64,000 bases of DNA from Pseudenterobacter timonensis (GTDB lineage: Bacteria; Pseudomonadota; Gammaproteobacteria; Enterobacterales; Enterobacteriaceae): NCBI RefSeq assembly GCF_900021175.1, contig NZ_FCOP01000011.1:372001-436000 (forward strand), written 5' to 3'. The position numbers and the translations under genes are program-made. The notes beneath the pieces are model-generated. The model was not told the DNA's origin, ran no database searches, and was given only the letters and a program-made list of their open reading frames with translations. Below, in pieces: positions 40,037 through 48,998 of the stretch; position 1 is the first letter of the stretch; each line of letters starts with the position of its first letter.

Positions 40037-41419
40037 GTGGCGAAAGCTCCAAAACGCGCATTTGTATGTAATGAATGTGGTGCGGATTATCCGCGCTGGC
40101 AGGGGCAGTGCAGCGCCTGCCATGCCTGGAACACCATCACGGAAGTGCGTGTCGCCGCATCACCCACCGTCGCCCGCAACGAACGCCTGAGCGGATATGC
40201 AGGCAGCGCGGGCGTCCCGAAAGTCCAGAAACTCTCGGAAATCAGCCTGGAGGCGCTGCCGCGCTTCTCCACCGGCTTTAAAGAGTTTGACCGCGTGCTC
40301 GGCGGCGGCGTTGTGCCGGGCAGCGCGATTCTGATTGGCGGTAACCCCGGCGCGGGGAAATCGACGCTGCTGCTGCAAACGCTGTGCAGGCTCGCCGAAC
40401 AGATGAAAACCCTCTACGTGACAGGGGAAGAGTCCCTGCAGCAGGTGGCGATGCGTGCGCACCGCCTCGGGCTGCCGACCGCCAATCTGAATATGCTTTC
40501 AGAAACCAGCATCGAGCAGATCTGCATGATTGCAGAAGAGGAGCAGCCGAAGCTGATGGTGATCGACTCTATCCAGGTGATGCATATGGCGGATATTCAG
40601 TCGTCGCCGGGTAGCGTCGCCCAGGTGCGCGAAACCGCCGCTTACCTTACGCGCTTCGCCAAAACGCGCGGCGTGGCGATTGTGATGGTCGGCCACGTCA
40701 CCAAAGATGGCTCCCTGGCGGGGCCGAAGGTGCTAGAGCACTGCATCGACTGTTCGGTACTGCTGGATGGCGACGCCGACTCCCGTTTTCGAACCCTGCG
40801 CAGCCACAAAAACCGCTTCGGCGCAGTGAATGAGCTGGGCGTATTCGCCATGACCGAGCAGGGGCTGCGTGAGGTGAGCAATCCGTCAGCCATCTTCTTA
40901 AGCCGCGGCGACGAAGTGACCTCCGGCAGCTCGGTGATGGTGGTCTGGGAGGGCACCCGTCCGCTGCTGGTGGAGATTCAGGCGCTGGTGGATCACTCCA
41001 TGATGGCGAACCCGCGTCGCGTGGCTGTGGGTCTGGAACAGAACCGCCTGGCGATCCTGCTGGCAGTGCTGCATCGTCACGGCGGTCTGCAAATGGCCGA
41101 CCAGGATGTCTTTGTAAACGTGGTAGGCGGCGTGAAGGTCACCGAAACCAGCGCCGACCTGGCGCTGCTGCTGGCGATGGTTTCCAGCCTGCGCGATCGC
41201 CCGCTGCCGCAGGATCTGGTGGTCTTTGGCGAGGTGGGGCTGGCGGGGGAGATCCGTCCGGTGCCGAGTGGCCAGGAGCGCATCTCCGAAGCGGCGAAGC
41301 ACGGCTTTAAGCGCGCGATTGTACCGGCGGCGAATGTGCCGAAAAAGGTCCCGGAAGGGATGCAGGTTTTTGGCGTGAAAAAGCTGGCGGATGCGCTAAG
41401 CGTCTTTGACGACTTATAA
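40037..41419 (+). CDS. radA: DNA repair protein RadA
   Basis: The protein has 460 residues. An N-terminal C4 zinc finger (CNECGADYPRWQGQCSAC) is followed by the RecA-like core with Walker A GGNPGAGKST and the RadA-specific KNRFG motif. A Lon-protease-like C-terminal domain spans about 285-455. It is a DnaB-like branch-migration helicase acting in recombination intermediates. GTG is the start codon, preceded by an ACGAGGT site. Confidence 0.97.
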   Translation: MAKAPKRAFVCNECGADYPRWQGQCSACHAWNTITEVRVAASPTVARNERLSGYAGSAGVPKVQKLSEISLEALPRFSTGFKEFDRVLGGGVVPGSAILIGGNPGAGKSTLLLQTLCRLAEQMKTLYVTGEESLQQVAMRAHRLGLPTANLNMLSETSIEQICMIAEEEQPKLMVIDSIQVMHMADIQSSPGSVAQVRETAAYLTRFAKTRGVAIVMVGHVTKDGSLAGPKVLEHCIDCSVLLDGDADSRFRTLRSHKNRFGAVNELGVFAMTEQGLREVSNPSAIFLSRGDEVTSGSSVMVVWEGTRPLLVEIQALVDHSMMANPRRVAVGLEQNRLAILLAVLHRHGGLQMADQDVFVNVVGGVKVTETSADLALLLAMVSSLRDRPLPQDLVVFGEVGLAGEIRPVPSGQERISEAAKHGFKRAIVPAANVPKKVPEGMQVFGVKKLADALSVFDDL

Positions 41420-41451
41420 TTACTCATTCGATTTTGCAGGAGGCACCGTAA

Positions 41452-42687
41452 TTGACGTCGTCATTTGACTATCTGAAAACCGCTATCCGTCAGAAGGGCT
41501 GCACCCTGCAGCAGGTGGCGGACGCCAGCGGCATGACCAAGGGCTACCTGAGCCAGCTGCTGAACGCCAAGATCAAAAGCCCCAGCGCGCAGAAGCTCGA
41601 AGCGCTGCACCGGTTTCTGGGGCTTGAGTTTCCGCGCCTGCACAAAAACGTGGGGGTGGTATTTGGTAAGTTCTATCCGCTGCATACCGGCCATATCTAC
41701 CTGATTCAGCGCGCCTGCAGCCAGGTGGATGAGCTGTATATCATCATGGGCTATGACGAGAAGCGCGACCGCGCGCTTTTTGAAGAGAGCGCCATGTCGC
41801 AGCAGCCCACGGTGCCGGACCGTCTGCGCTGGCTGCTGCAGACCTTTAAGTATCAGAAAAATATCCGCATTCACGCCTTCAATGAAGAGGGGATGGAGCC
41901 CTACCCGCACGGCTGGGATGTCTGGAGCAACGGCATAAAAGCGTTTATGGAAGAGAAAGGGATCCAGCCGAACTGGATCTACACCTCTGAAGAGTCCGAT
42001 GCGCCGCAATATCTGGAACATCTCGGGATCGAAACGGTATTAATCGATCCTAAGCGTACTTTTATGAACATCAGCGGCGCGCAGATCCGCGAAAACCCGT
42101 TCCGCTACTGGGAATACATTCCTACCGAAGTGAAGCCGTTTTTCGTGCGTACGGTGGCGATACTGGGGGGCGAGTCGAGTGGCAAATCGACGCTGGTCAA
42201 TAAGTTAGCCAACATCTTCAACACCACCAGCGCGTGGGAGTACGGGCGCGACTATGTCTTTTCCCACCTCGGCGGCGACGAGATGGCATTGCAGTATTCC
42301 GACTATGACAAAATTGCGCTGGGCCACGCCCAGTATATTGATTTTGCGGTGAAATATGCCAATAAGGTCGCTTTCGTCGATACCGACTTCGTCACTACCC
42401 AGGCGTTTTGTAAAAAATATGAAGGGCGCGAGCACCCCTTTGTGCAGGCGCTGATTGATGAATATCGCTTTGATCTGGTGATTTTGCTGGAAAACAACAC
42501 GCCGTGGGTGGCTGACGGGCTGCGAAGCCTGGGCAGCTCGGTGGACCGGAAAGAGTTCCAGACCATGCTGGTGGAGATGCTGCACGCCAACAACGTGGAG
42601 TTTGTGCACGTGGAGGAGTCCGATTACGACGCGCGTTTCCTGCGCTGCGTGGAGCTGGTGAAGGCGTTAATGGGAGAGCAGAGGTGA
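41452..42687 (+). CDS. nadR: Trifunctional NAD regulator NadR
   Basis: The protein has 411 residues with a TTG start. AGGAGG at 41438-41443 is 8 bp upstream and decides this start. Three domains are visible: an N-terminal helix-turn-helix (about 1-58, LQQVADASGMTKGYLSQLL), an NMN adenylyltransferase domain with GKFYPLHTGH, and a ribosylnicotinamide kinase domain with Walker A GGESSGKST. The protein represses NAD biosynthesis genes and salvages nicotinamide riboside. It follows radA by 32 bp. Confidence 0.96.
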   Translation: MTSSFDYLKTAIRQKGCTLQQVADASGMTKGYLSQLLNAKIKSPSAQKLEALHRFLGLEFPRLHKNVGVVFGKFYPLHTGHIYLIQRACSQVDELYIIMGYDEKRDRALFEESAMSQQPTVPDRLRWLLQTFKYQKNIRIHAFNEEGMEPYPHGWDVWSNGIKAFMEEKGIQPNWIYTSEESDAPQYLEHLGIETVLIDPKRTFMNISGAQIRENPFRYWEYIPTEVKPFFVRTVAILGGESSGKSTLVNKLANIFNTTSAWEYGRDYVFSHLGGDEMALQYSDYDKIALGHAQYIDFAVKYANKVAFVDTDFVTTQAFCKKYEGREHPFVQALIDEYRFDLVILLENNTPWVADGLRSLGSSVDRKEFQTMLVEMLHANNVEFVHVEESDYDARFLRCVELVKALMGEQR

Positions 42688-42696
42688 GCGCTTTTT

Positions 42697-42968
42697 CCCC
42701 CTCACCCTAACCCTCTCCCCGGAGGGGAGAGGGGAGAACCTGTGCTTAGACTGCTTTCTCCGCTCCCCCTCACCCTAACCCTCTCCCCGGGGGGGAGAGA
42801 GGATAGCCTGTGCTTAGACAGCTTTCTCCGCTCCCCCTCACTCTAACCCTCTCCCCGGGGGGAGAGGGGATAGCCTGTGCTTAGACAGTTTTCTCCGCTC
42901 CCCCTCACCCTAACCTTCTCCCCGGGGGGGAGAGGGGAGAGCCTATGCTTAGACAGCTTTTCCCCGCT
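42697..42968. repeat. Tandem array of four ~68-bp units between nadR and a LysR gene
   Basis: Four head-to-tail units start at 42697, 42765, 42833 and 42900 (spacings 68, 68, 67). Each begins CCCCCTCACCCTAACC, has a CTCTCCCC...GGGGAGAG inverted repeat, and ends with TGTGCTTAGACAG (TATGCTTAGACAG in the fourth) and a pyrimidine-rich linker. The hairpin part resembles the dispersed intergenic CCCTCACCCTAACC element of enterobacteria. Here it has been amplified together with the shared CTTAGACAG linker. Confidence 0.9.
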
Positions 42969-43075
42969 CCTCTTTGGGAAAGGGCCGGACAGTTTTTCCC
43001 CGCTCCTCTTTGGGAAAGAGCCGGACAGTTTTTCCCCCTCTCCCCTCTGGGGAGAGGGCCGGGGTGAGGGGCATT
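42958..43075. repeat. Second tandem array of 36-bp units, merging into the last hairpin
   Basis: Unit cores beginning CCCCGCTCCTCTTTGGGAAA start at 42962 and 42998. A degenerate third starts at 43034, where it becomes CCCCCTCTCCCCTCTGGGGA and ends in CCGGGGTGAGGGG. The period is exactly 36 bp. The last unit is the inverted complement of the opening CCCTCACCC motif, so the whole 42697-43075 block is bounded by inverted ends. Confidence 0.85.
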
Positions 43076-43112
43076 CCATCCAGCAAAACAACCTCCGCAC
43101 AGGGTGAACAAT

Positions 43113-44012
43113 ATGTTTAAACAGCTTCAGGATATGGCGCTTTTTGCGCTGGTGGCGGAGTGCGGCAGTTTTACGGCTACGGCGCAAAAGGTCGGGCTGC
43201 CGAAATCGAGCGTCAGCCAGCGCATCAGCCAGCTTGAGCAGCAGGTGGGGATCCGCCTGATTAATCGCACCACGCGCAGGCTTAACCTGACCTTCGCCGG
43301 GGAGCACTATCTGGTGCACTGTCGCGAGATGCTGGCGGCGAGCGAACGTGCGGAGTATGCCATTCAGCGCCTGCGGGATAACCCCAGCGGGCGGCTGAGG
43401 ATGACCTGTCCGGCGGGCATTGGCGCGACGCTGCTGGCACATCTGAACGCCAGCTTCCAGCGCCACTACCCGGACGTCTCGCTGGAGGTCAATATCTCTG
43501 ACGACGTGCTGGATCTGGTCAAGACGGGATTTGATATCGCCTGGCGTACCGGCAAGCCGCAGGATTCCTCCCTCATTGGTCGCAGGATTGGCTACTGCCC
43601 GCGCTTTATGCTCGCCTCTCCCGACTACCTGGCCCGCTTTGCGCCGCTGGAGCATCCGCGCCAGCTGGTGGAGCATCGCTTTATCACCCATAAATCCTGG
43701 TCTGAATGGCTGTTGCAGCGTGATGATGAAAACTATCGCCATTTAGCCGATAACGCCCATTTTACCGATAACCTGGTCTATGCCCGGGAGAGCGCCCTTG
43801 CCGGAGCCGGAATCACGCTGCTGCCCGCGTTTATGCTGGAGGATAAGGTGGAGCAGGGCGCGCTGGTGCCGGTAATGCCTGAATGGAAGGTGGAAGGCAA
43901 TGAGCTATGGCTGGCCTACCCGAGCCGCAAACTGAACTCGCCTGCGCTGATGAGCTATATCGACTTTGCGATGCAGTCTGATGAGGTGAAGCGGTATTAC
44001 GTGGACAGGTAA
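43113..44012 (+). CDS. LysR-family transcriptional regulator
   Basis: The ATG at 43113 follows an AGGGTGA site and gives 299 residues. A GTG three codons earlier is in frame but would overlap that site. The N-terminal winged helix-turn-helix contains FTATAQKVGLPKSSVSQRISQLEQQVG. The substrate-binding domain follows from about residue 90. It resembles the subgroup of LysR regulators (PA0477/DhcR type) that usually sit near oxidoreductases or exporters, but no obvious target gene is adjacent. It occurs between nadR and ettA, where E. coli has none, so it is an accessory gene. It follows the tandem repeat array. Confidence 0.87.
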   Translation: MFKQLQDMALFALVAECGSFTATAQKVGLPKSSVSQRISQLEQQVGIRLINRTTRRLNLTFAGEHYLVHCREMLAASERAEYAIQRLRDNPSGRLRMTCPAGIGATLLAHLNASFQRHYPDVSLEVNISDDVLDLVKTGFDIAWRTGKPQDSSLIGRRIGYCPRFMLASPDYLARFAPLEHPRQLVEHRFITHKSWSEWLLQRDDENYRHLADNAHFTDNLVYARESALAGAGITLLPAFMLEDKVEQGALVPVMPEWKVEGNELWLAYPSRKLNSPALMSYIDFAMQSDEVKRYYVDR

Positions 44013-44016
44013 AAAA

Positions 44017-44094
44017 GCCGGGTGGCGCTCACGCTTACCCGGCCTACAGTTTCGTGCAGTTTCCAGGCCGGGTAAGGCGAAGCCGCCACCCGGC
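44017..44094. repeat. REP-type element pair after the LysR gene
   Basis: Two hairpins are present: GCCGGGTGGCGC...TTACCCGGC at 44017-44043 and GCCGGGTAAGGCG...CCACCCGGC at 44067-44094. They lie between the convergent LysR and ettA genes. Confidence 0.85.
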
Positions 44095-44104
44095 ACTCGG
44101 GCAC

Positions 44105-45772
44105 TTACTTAGCGATACGCTTGTACTTGATACGCTTCGGCTCCAGCGCATCGGCGCCGAGGGTGCGTTTCTTGTACTCTTCGTACTCGGTAAAGTTACC
44201 TTCAAAGAACTCCACTTTCCCTTCATCCTGATAATCCAGAATGTGGGTGGCGATACGGTCGAGGAACCAACGGTCGTGCGAGATAACCATCGCGCAGCCA
44301 GGGAACTCCAGCAGGGCGTTTTCCAGCGCGCGCAGGGTTTCGATATCCAGGTCGTTGGTCGGTTCATCAAGCAGCAGCATGTTGCCGCCAACCTGCAGCA
44401 GCTTCGCCAGATGCAGACGGCCACGCTCCCCGCCGGAGAGCTCGCCCACGCGTTTGCCCTGATCGACGCCCTTGAAGTTAAAGCGGCCCACGTAGGCGCG
44501 GCTTGGCATCTCGGTGTTGCCGATCTTCATGATGTCCAGCCCGCCGGACACCTCTTCCCAGACGGTTTTGCTGTTGTCCATTGCGTCACGGAACTGGTCA
44601 ACGGAGGCCAGCTTGACGGTTTCACCGAGGGTGATGGTACCGCTGTCCGGCTGTTCCTGCCCGGACATCATACGGAACAGGGTCGATTTACCCGCGCCGT
44701 TCGGACCGATGATCCCGACGATAGCGCCCTTTGGTACGGAGAAGCTCAGATCGTCGATCAGCACGCGATCGCCGTAGGATTTCCGCAGGTGGCTCACCTC
44801 AACGACCTTATCGCCCAGACGCGGTCCAGGCGGAATAAAGAGTTCGTTAGTTTCGTTACGCTTCTGGTATTCGGTGTTGTTCAGCTCTTCAAAGCGTGCC
44901 AGACGGGCTTTACCCTTGGACTGACGGCCTTTAGTGCCCTGACGCACCCACTCCAGCTCCTTCTCAATGGATTTACGGCGAGCCGCTTCCTGAGAGGCTT
45001 CCTGCGCCAGACGCTGATCTTTCTGCTCCAGCCAGGAGGAGTAGTTACCTTCCCATGGAATACCTTCCCCACGGTCAAGCTCGAGGATCCAGCCCGCCAC
45101 GTTGTCGAGGAAGTAACGGTCGTGAGTGATCGCCACGACGGTACCTTCGAAGTCGTGCAGGAAGCGCTCCAGCCAGGCCACGGACTCAGCGTCCAGGTGG
45201 TTGGTCGGTTCGTCCAGCAGCAGCATGTCCGGTTTTTCCAGCAGCAGGCGGCAGAGCGCTACGCGGCGACGTTCACCCCCGGAGAGATTCGCTACTTTAG
45301 CGTCCCAGTCCGGCAGGCGCAGCGCGTCGGCGGCGCGCTCCAGCTGCACGTTCAGGTTATGGCCATCGTGGGCCTGGATAATCTCTTCCAGCTTGCCCTG
45401 CTCAGCGGCCAGCTTGTCAAAGTCCGCATCCGGATCGGCGTAGAGCGCATAAACTTCGTCCAGACGTTTCAGGGCGCCAACCACTTCTGCCACCGCCTCT
45501 TCGATCGACTCGCGAACGGTATGCTGCGGGTTCAGCTGCGGCTCCTGCGGTAGGTAGCCGATTTTAATGCCGGGCTGCGGGCGCGCTTCGCCTTCGATAT
45601 CTTTATCGATACCGGCCATGATGCGCAGCAGGGTGGACTTACCGGCACCGTTGAGGCCCAGAACGCCGATCTTGGCGCCCGGGAAGAAGCTCAGCGAGAT
45701 ATTTTTAAGAATATGACGTTTCGGCGGAACCACCTTGCCGACACGATGCATGGTATAAACGAATTGAGCCAC
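44105..45772 (-). CDS. ettA: Energy-dependent translational throttle protein EttA (ABC-F)
   Basis: The product is 555 residues from a GTG at 45772, matching the E. coli start and length; the open frame extends upstream without homology. Two ABC ATPase cassettes are visible: Walker A GLNGAGKST and GPNGAGKST, signatures LSGGERRR and LSGGERGR, and Walker B LLLDEPTN in each. The first cassette carries the arm domain that contacts the ribosome and the PtIM linker follows. EttA binds the E site and slows the first elongation step when energy is low. The coding sequence overlaps no neighbour. Confidence 0.97.
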   Translation of the reverse strand: MAQFVYTMHRVGKVVPPKRHILKNISLSFFPGAKIGVLGLNGAGKSTLLRIMAGIDKDIEGEARPQPGIKIGYLPQEPQLNPQHTVRESIEEAVAEVVGALKRLDEVYALYADPDADFDKLAAEQGKLEEIIQAHDGHNLNVQLERAADALRLPDWDAKVANLSGGERRRVALCRLLLEKPDMLLLDEPTNHLDAESVAWLERFLHDFEGTVVAITHDRYFLDNVAGWILELDRGEGIPWEGNYSSWLEQKDQRLAQEASQEAARRKSIEKELEWVRQGTKGRQSKGKARLARFEELNNTEYQKRNETNELFIPPGPRLGDKVVEVSHLRKSYGDRVLIDDLSFSVPKGAIVGIIGPNGAGKSTLFRMMSGQEQPDSGTITLGETVKLASVDQFRDAMDNSKTVWEEVSGGLDIMKIGNTEMPSRAYVGRFNFKGVDQGKRVGELSGGERGRLHLAKLLQVGGNMLLLDEPTNDLDIETLRALENALLEFPGCAMVISHDRWFLDRIATHILDYQDEGKVEFFEGNFTEYEEYKKRTLGADALEPKRIKYKRIAK

Positions 45773-45998
45773 GTTGGACTTCGCCTCTTTTATCGTAAAA
45801 AAATAGTATTCAGCTGCGAAGTGTAGCCTTTTTCCCGGGCTAATCCCAGCCAGGAACCGCGCGAGTGTTAACGGGCGCAGGAATGGTAAAAAAATATGCA
45901 GAACGTGGCGCGTTGCGCGATGTCTGGTTAGCATAAAGTAATTAGACGTTATGGCGGCACGATGCTGCATTTGATGAAAAAACAATGAGGGAGAGCGT

Positions 45999-47936
45999 GT
46001 GAGAAAAGCCAAACAGGTAGCCTGGCGACTGCTGGCGGCGGGCGCGTGCGTGCTGGCGATGAGCAACGCCGTGCGGGCCGATTCACTGGATGAACAGCGT
46101 AGCCGCTATGCGCAGATCAAGCAGGCGTGGGATAACCGGCAGATGGAGACCGTACAGGCGCTAATGCCGACCCTGAAGGAATATCCGCTTTACCCCTATC
46201 TGGAGTACCGTCAGATTACCGACGATCTGATGAACGAACCGACAATCACCGTCAGCAATTTTATCCAGGCTAACCCGACGCTGCCTCCGGCGCGCACGCT
46301 GAAGTCCCGCTTCGTCAACGAGCTGGCACGGCGCGAGGACTGGCGCGGCCTGTTGGCCTTCAGCCCCGATAAGCCGGGCACCACCGAGGCGCAGTGCAAT
46401 TACTATTATGCGAAATGGGCCACCGGTCAGCAGGAAGAAGCCTGGGCGGGCGCTAAAGATCTGTGGCTGACCGGTAAAAGCCAGCCTAACGCGTGCGATG
46501 CGCTGTTCAGCGCGTGGCGTGCCTCCGGCAGACAGGATCCGCTGGCGTATCTGGAGCGGATTCGTCTGGCGATGAAGGCGGGAAATACCCGTCTGGTGAC
46601 CGTGCTGGCAGGGCAGATGCTGCCAGACTATCAAACCATCTCCACTGCCGTTATCCAGCTGGCAAACGATCCTGAGACCGTGTTGACCTTCGCCCGTACC
46701 ACAGGGGCAACCGATTTTACCCGCCAGATGGCGGCGGTCGCCTTTGCGAGCGTGGCGCGTGACGACGTAGAAAACGCGCGGCTGATGATCCCGCAGCTGG
46801 TGCAGGCTCAGCAGCTTAATGAAGATCAAACTCAGGAGCTGCGCGATATCGTCGCCTGGCGGCTGATGGGCAATGATGTCACTGACGAACAGGCGCGCTG
46901 GCGCGACGATGCCATTATGCGTTCGAACTCCACCTCGTTGGTTGAACGCAGGGTGCGCATGGCGCTGGGCGCTGGCGATCGCCGTGGTCTCAACACCTGG
47001 CTGGCCCGTCTGCCGATGGATGCCAAAGAGAAAGACGAATGGCGCTACTGGCAGGCCGATCTGCTGCTGGAGCAGGGGCGCGAGGATGACGCGAAAACGA
47101 TCCTCCACGCCCTGATGCAGGAGCGCGGCTTCTACCCGATGGCGGCCGCTCAGCGTCTCGGCGAGGCCTATACGCTGAAAATCGACAAAGCGCCTGCGGG
47201 CCAGAACCCGGCGCTGGTAAACGGGCCGGAGATGGCGCGCGTACGCGAGCTGATGTACTGGAATCTGGATAACACCGCGCGCAGCGAGTGGGCTAACCTG
47301 GTAACCAGCCGGAGTAGCGCCGAAAAAGCGCAGCTGGCCCGCTATGCGTTTGATAATCGCTGGTGGGATCTGAGCGTGCAGGCGACCATCTCCGGCAAGC
47401 TTTGGGATCAGCTTGAAGAGCGTTTCCCGCTGGCCTACCGGGATCTCTTCGAACGATACACCCGCGGGAAAGATATTCCGCCGAGCTACGCGATGGCCAT
47501 CGCCCGTCAGGAGAGCGCCTGGAATCCGAAAATTAAATCACCGGTCGGGGCCAGCGGCCTGATGCAGATTATGCCCGGAACCGCCACCCATACGGTGAAG
47601 ATGTTCAATATCCCCGGCTACAGCAGCTCGTCACAGCTGCTCGATCCTGAGACCAATATCAACATCGGCACCAGCTATCTGCAGTATGTCTACGAGCAGT
47701 TCGGCAATAACCGGATCTTCGCCTCGGCGGCCTATAACGCAGGACCGGGACGCGTGCGCACCTGGCTTGGCAACAGCGCCGGGCGTATTGATGCCGTGGC
47801 GTTTGTCGAGAGCATCCCCTTCTCGGAGACGCGCGGTTATGTGAAGAATGTGCTGGCCTATGACGTCTATTATCGCCACTTCATGGGAGAGAAAGAGCCG
47901 CTGCTGAGCGATGCCGAGTGGCAGAGACGTTACTGA
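45999..47936 (+). CDS. slt: Soluble lytic murein transglycosylase (Slt70)
   Basis: The protein has 645 residues with a GTG start and an N-terminal signal peptide (WRLLAAGACVLAMSNAVRA). A long alpha-superhelical U-domain is followed by the C-terminal goose-lysozyme-like catalytic domain, with Glu505 in RQESAWNPK and LMQIMPGTA. It cleaves peptidoglycan to 1,6-anhydromuropeptides in the periplasm. It is divergent from ettA, and trpR follows immediately. Confidence 0.96.
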   Translation: MRKAKQVAWRLLAAGACVLAMSNAVRADSLDEQRSRYAQIKQAWDNRQMETVQALMPTLKEYPLYPYLEYRQITDDLMNEPTITVSNFIQANPTLPPARTLKSRFVNELARREDWRGLLAFSPDKPGTTEAQCNYYYAKWATGQQEEAWAGAKDLWLTGKSQPNACDALFSAWRASGRQDPLAYLERIRLAMKAGNTRLVTVLAGQMLPDYQTISTAVIQLANDPETVLTFARTTGATDFTRQMAAVAFASVARDDVENARLMIPQLVQAQQLNEDQTQELRDIVAWRLMGNDVTDEQARWRDDAIMRSNSTSLVERRVRMALGAGDRRGLNTWLARLPMDAKEKDEWRYWQADLLLEQGREDDAKTILHALMQERGFYPMAAAQRLGEAYTLKIDKAPAGQNPALVNGPEMARVRELMYWNLDNTARSEWANLVTSRSSAEKAQLARYAFDNRWWDLSVQATISGKLWDQLEERFPLAYRDLFERYTRGKDIPPSYAMAIARQESAWNPKIKSPVGASGLMQIMPGTATHTVKMFNIPGYSSSSQLLDPETNINIGTSYLQYVYEQFGNNRIFASAAYNAGPGRVRTWLGNSAGRIDAVAFVESIPFSETRGYVKNVLAYDVYYRHFMGEKEPLLSDAEWQRRY

Positions 47937-47957
47937 TAATGCCGGGTTGTGGTATTA

Positions 47958-47979
47958 TTGTACTCGTTTAAGAGTACAA
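47958..47979 (+). promoter_or_regulatory. trpR operator
   Basis: TTGTACTC and GAGTACAA form an 8-bp-arm inverted repeat with a 6-bp centre, in the same place and of the same core (GTACTC...GAGTAC) as the TrpR-autoregulated operator of E. coli trpR. It lies 13 bp before the trpR ATG. Confidence 0.85.
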
Positions 47980-47992
47980 CAGGCGGCATACC

Positions 47993-48319
47993 ATGACCCA
48001 GCATTCCCCTTATTCCTCGGCGATGGCCGAACAGCGCAATCAGGAGTGGCTTCGTTTTGTGGAGTTGCTCCGTCACGCTTACGAACAGGATCTGCATCTT
48101 CCTCTTCTGCAGCTTATGCTCACGCCCGATGAGCGCGAGGCGCTCGGTACGCGGGTGCGTATTATCGAAGAGCTGCTGCGGGGGGAGATGAGCCAGCGGG
48201 AGCTCAAAAATGAGCTTGGCGCGGGCATCGCGACCATCACTCGCGGCTCAAACAGCCTGAAATCGGCGCCGGTGGAGCTGCGCCAGTGGCTGGAATCGGT
48301 TCTGCTGAATAATAGCTGA
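47993..48319 (+). CDS. trpR: Trp operon repressor
   Basis: The protein has 108 residues, all-helical. It has the helix-turn-helix region [24 protein letters not shown] and conserved tryptophan-binding residues in [12 protein letters not shown]. With L-tryptophan it represses trp, aroH and its own gene, for which an operator lies directly upstream. Its position after slt is the same as in E. coli. Confidence 0.97.
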   Translation: MTQHSPYSSAMAEQRNQEWLRFVELLRHAYEQDLHLPLLQLMLTPDEREALGTRVRIIEELLRGEMSQRELKNELGAGIATITRGSNSLKSAPVELRQWLESVLLNNS

Positions 48320-48337
48320 CAGCGGCCCGGCTTTTAC

Positions 48338-48412
48338 GCCCGGAGGCGCTTCGCTTACCGGGCCTGTGCCAGCCCTAACCGCAGGCCGGATAAGGCGCAG
48401 CCGCCATCCGGC
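48338..48412. repeat. REP-type element pair between trpR and yjjX
   Basis: Two hairpins, GCCCGGAGGCG...TTACCGGGC (48338-48363) and GCCGGATAAGGCG...CCATCCGGC (48385-48412), lie between the convergent trpR and yjjX genes. Confidence 0.85.
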
Positions 48413-48433
48413 TTTTAACACCGATGTGATGGC

Positions 48434-48949
48434 CTACCGGTAAATCGCGTTATGAAACGGACTCAGCGCCAGGATCACCGCCTGGTGATAGACGCTGGCG
48501 CGGGTTAAAGCACCGGCGGTAAAGACGCCGATTGCTCCCTCTTTGCGGCCTATCTCGTCGATGCCGGTATAGCGCGACATCACCGGCCCCAACGCCTCGC
48601 CCGCCCGCACGCTGTCGAGAATAACGGCTGGCAACGGGAGCGTGGCGGAACGCGCTTCGCCGCGCTGTTCACGGCTTTCGATCACCACCCAGCTAAAGGT
48701 GGCGTCGCCATCGATCCCGGCTTCGATCGCTACCCAGAAATCGGCCTGCGGACGCAGCGTTCTGGCGTGCCCGACGCGGTTGCGTGCGCCCTCTCGCGTT
48801 TCATCGCTACCAAATGGCTGCTCAGGCACGCCGCTCTCGACGGCGACTGCTTCTATATGGCAGGATCCTTCGCCGTAAATCTCTTCAAACGCCTGTAGAA
48901 TTGCCTGAATTTTGGCTGGATTGGTGGTGGCAGAGACAACATGGTGCAT
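48434..48949 (-). CDS. yjjX: Inosine/xanthosine triphosphatase YjjX
   Basis: The protein has 171 residues beginning [20 protein letters not shown]. This is the (S/T)xN...K nucleotide-binding entry of the ITPase-like fold. EAGIDGD and [17 protein letters not shown] are also conserved. It hydrolyses ITP and XTP (non-canonical purine nucleotides), acting in nucleotide-pool cleaning. It is divergent from gpmB. Confidence 0.95.
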   Translation of the reverse strand: MHHVVSATTNPAKIQAILQAFEEIYGEGSCHIEAVAVESGVPEQPFGSDETREGARNRVGHARTLRPQADFWVAIEAGIDGDATFSWVVIESREQRGEARSATLPLPAVILDSVRAGEALGPVMSRYTGIDEIGRKEGAIGVFTAGALTRASVYHQAVILALSPFHNAIYR

Positions 48950-48998
48950 AATTAAGCTCGATTAAAAAAAACTCATCGCAGTATAACGGAAAAAACGC

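Noticed and set aside
42697..43075. Tandem repeats considered as a CRISPR array
   Set aside because: Units abut directly, contain hairpins and have no unique spacers of constant length; no cas genes are nearby.
42843..43742. Minus-strand ORF with Pro/Arg/Gly-rich repeats (PSPRPSPQRGEGE type)
   Set aside because: The peptide is a translation of the CCCTCACCC repeat elements and antisense of the LysR gene. This is a common annotation artefact, not a protein.
45773..46066. Upstream extension of EttA by about 98 residues
   Set aside because: The added sequence has no similarity to the family; the GTG at 45772 gives the usual 555 residues.
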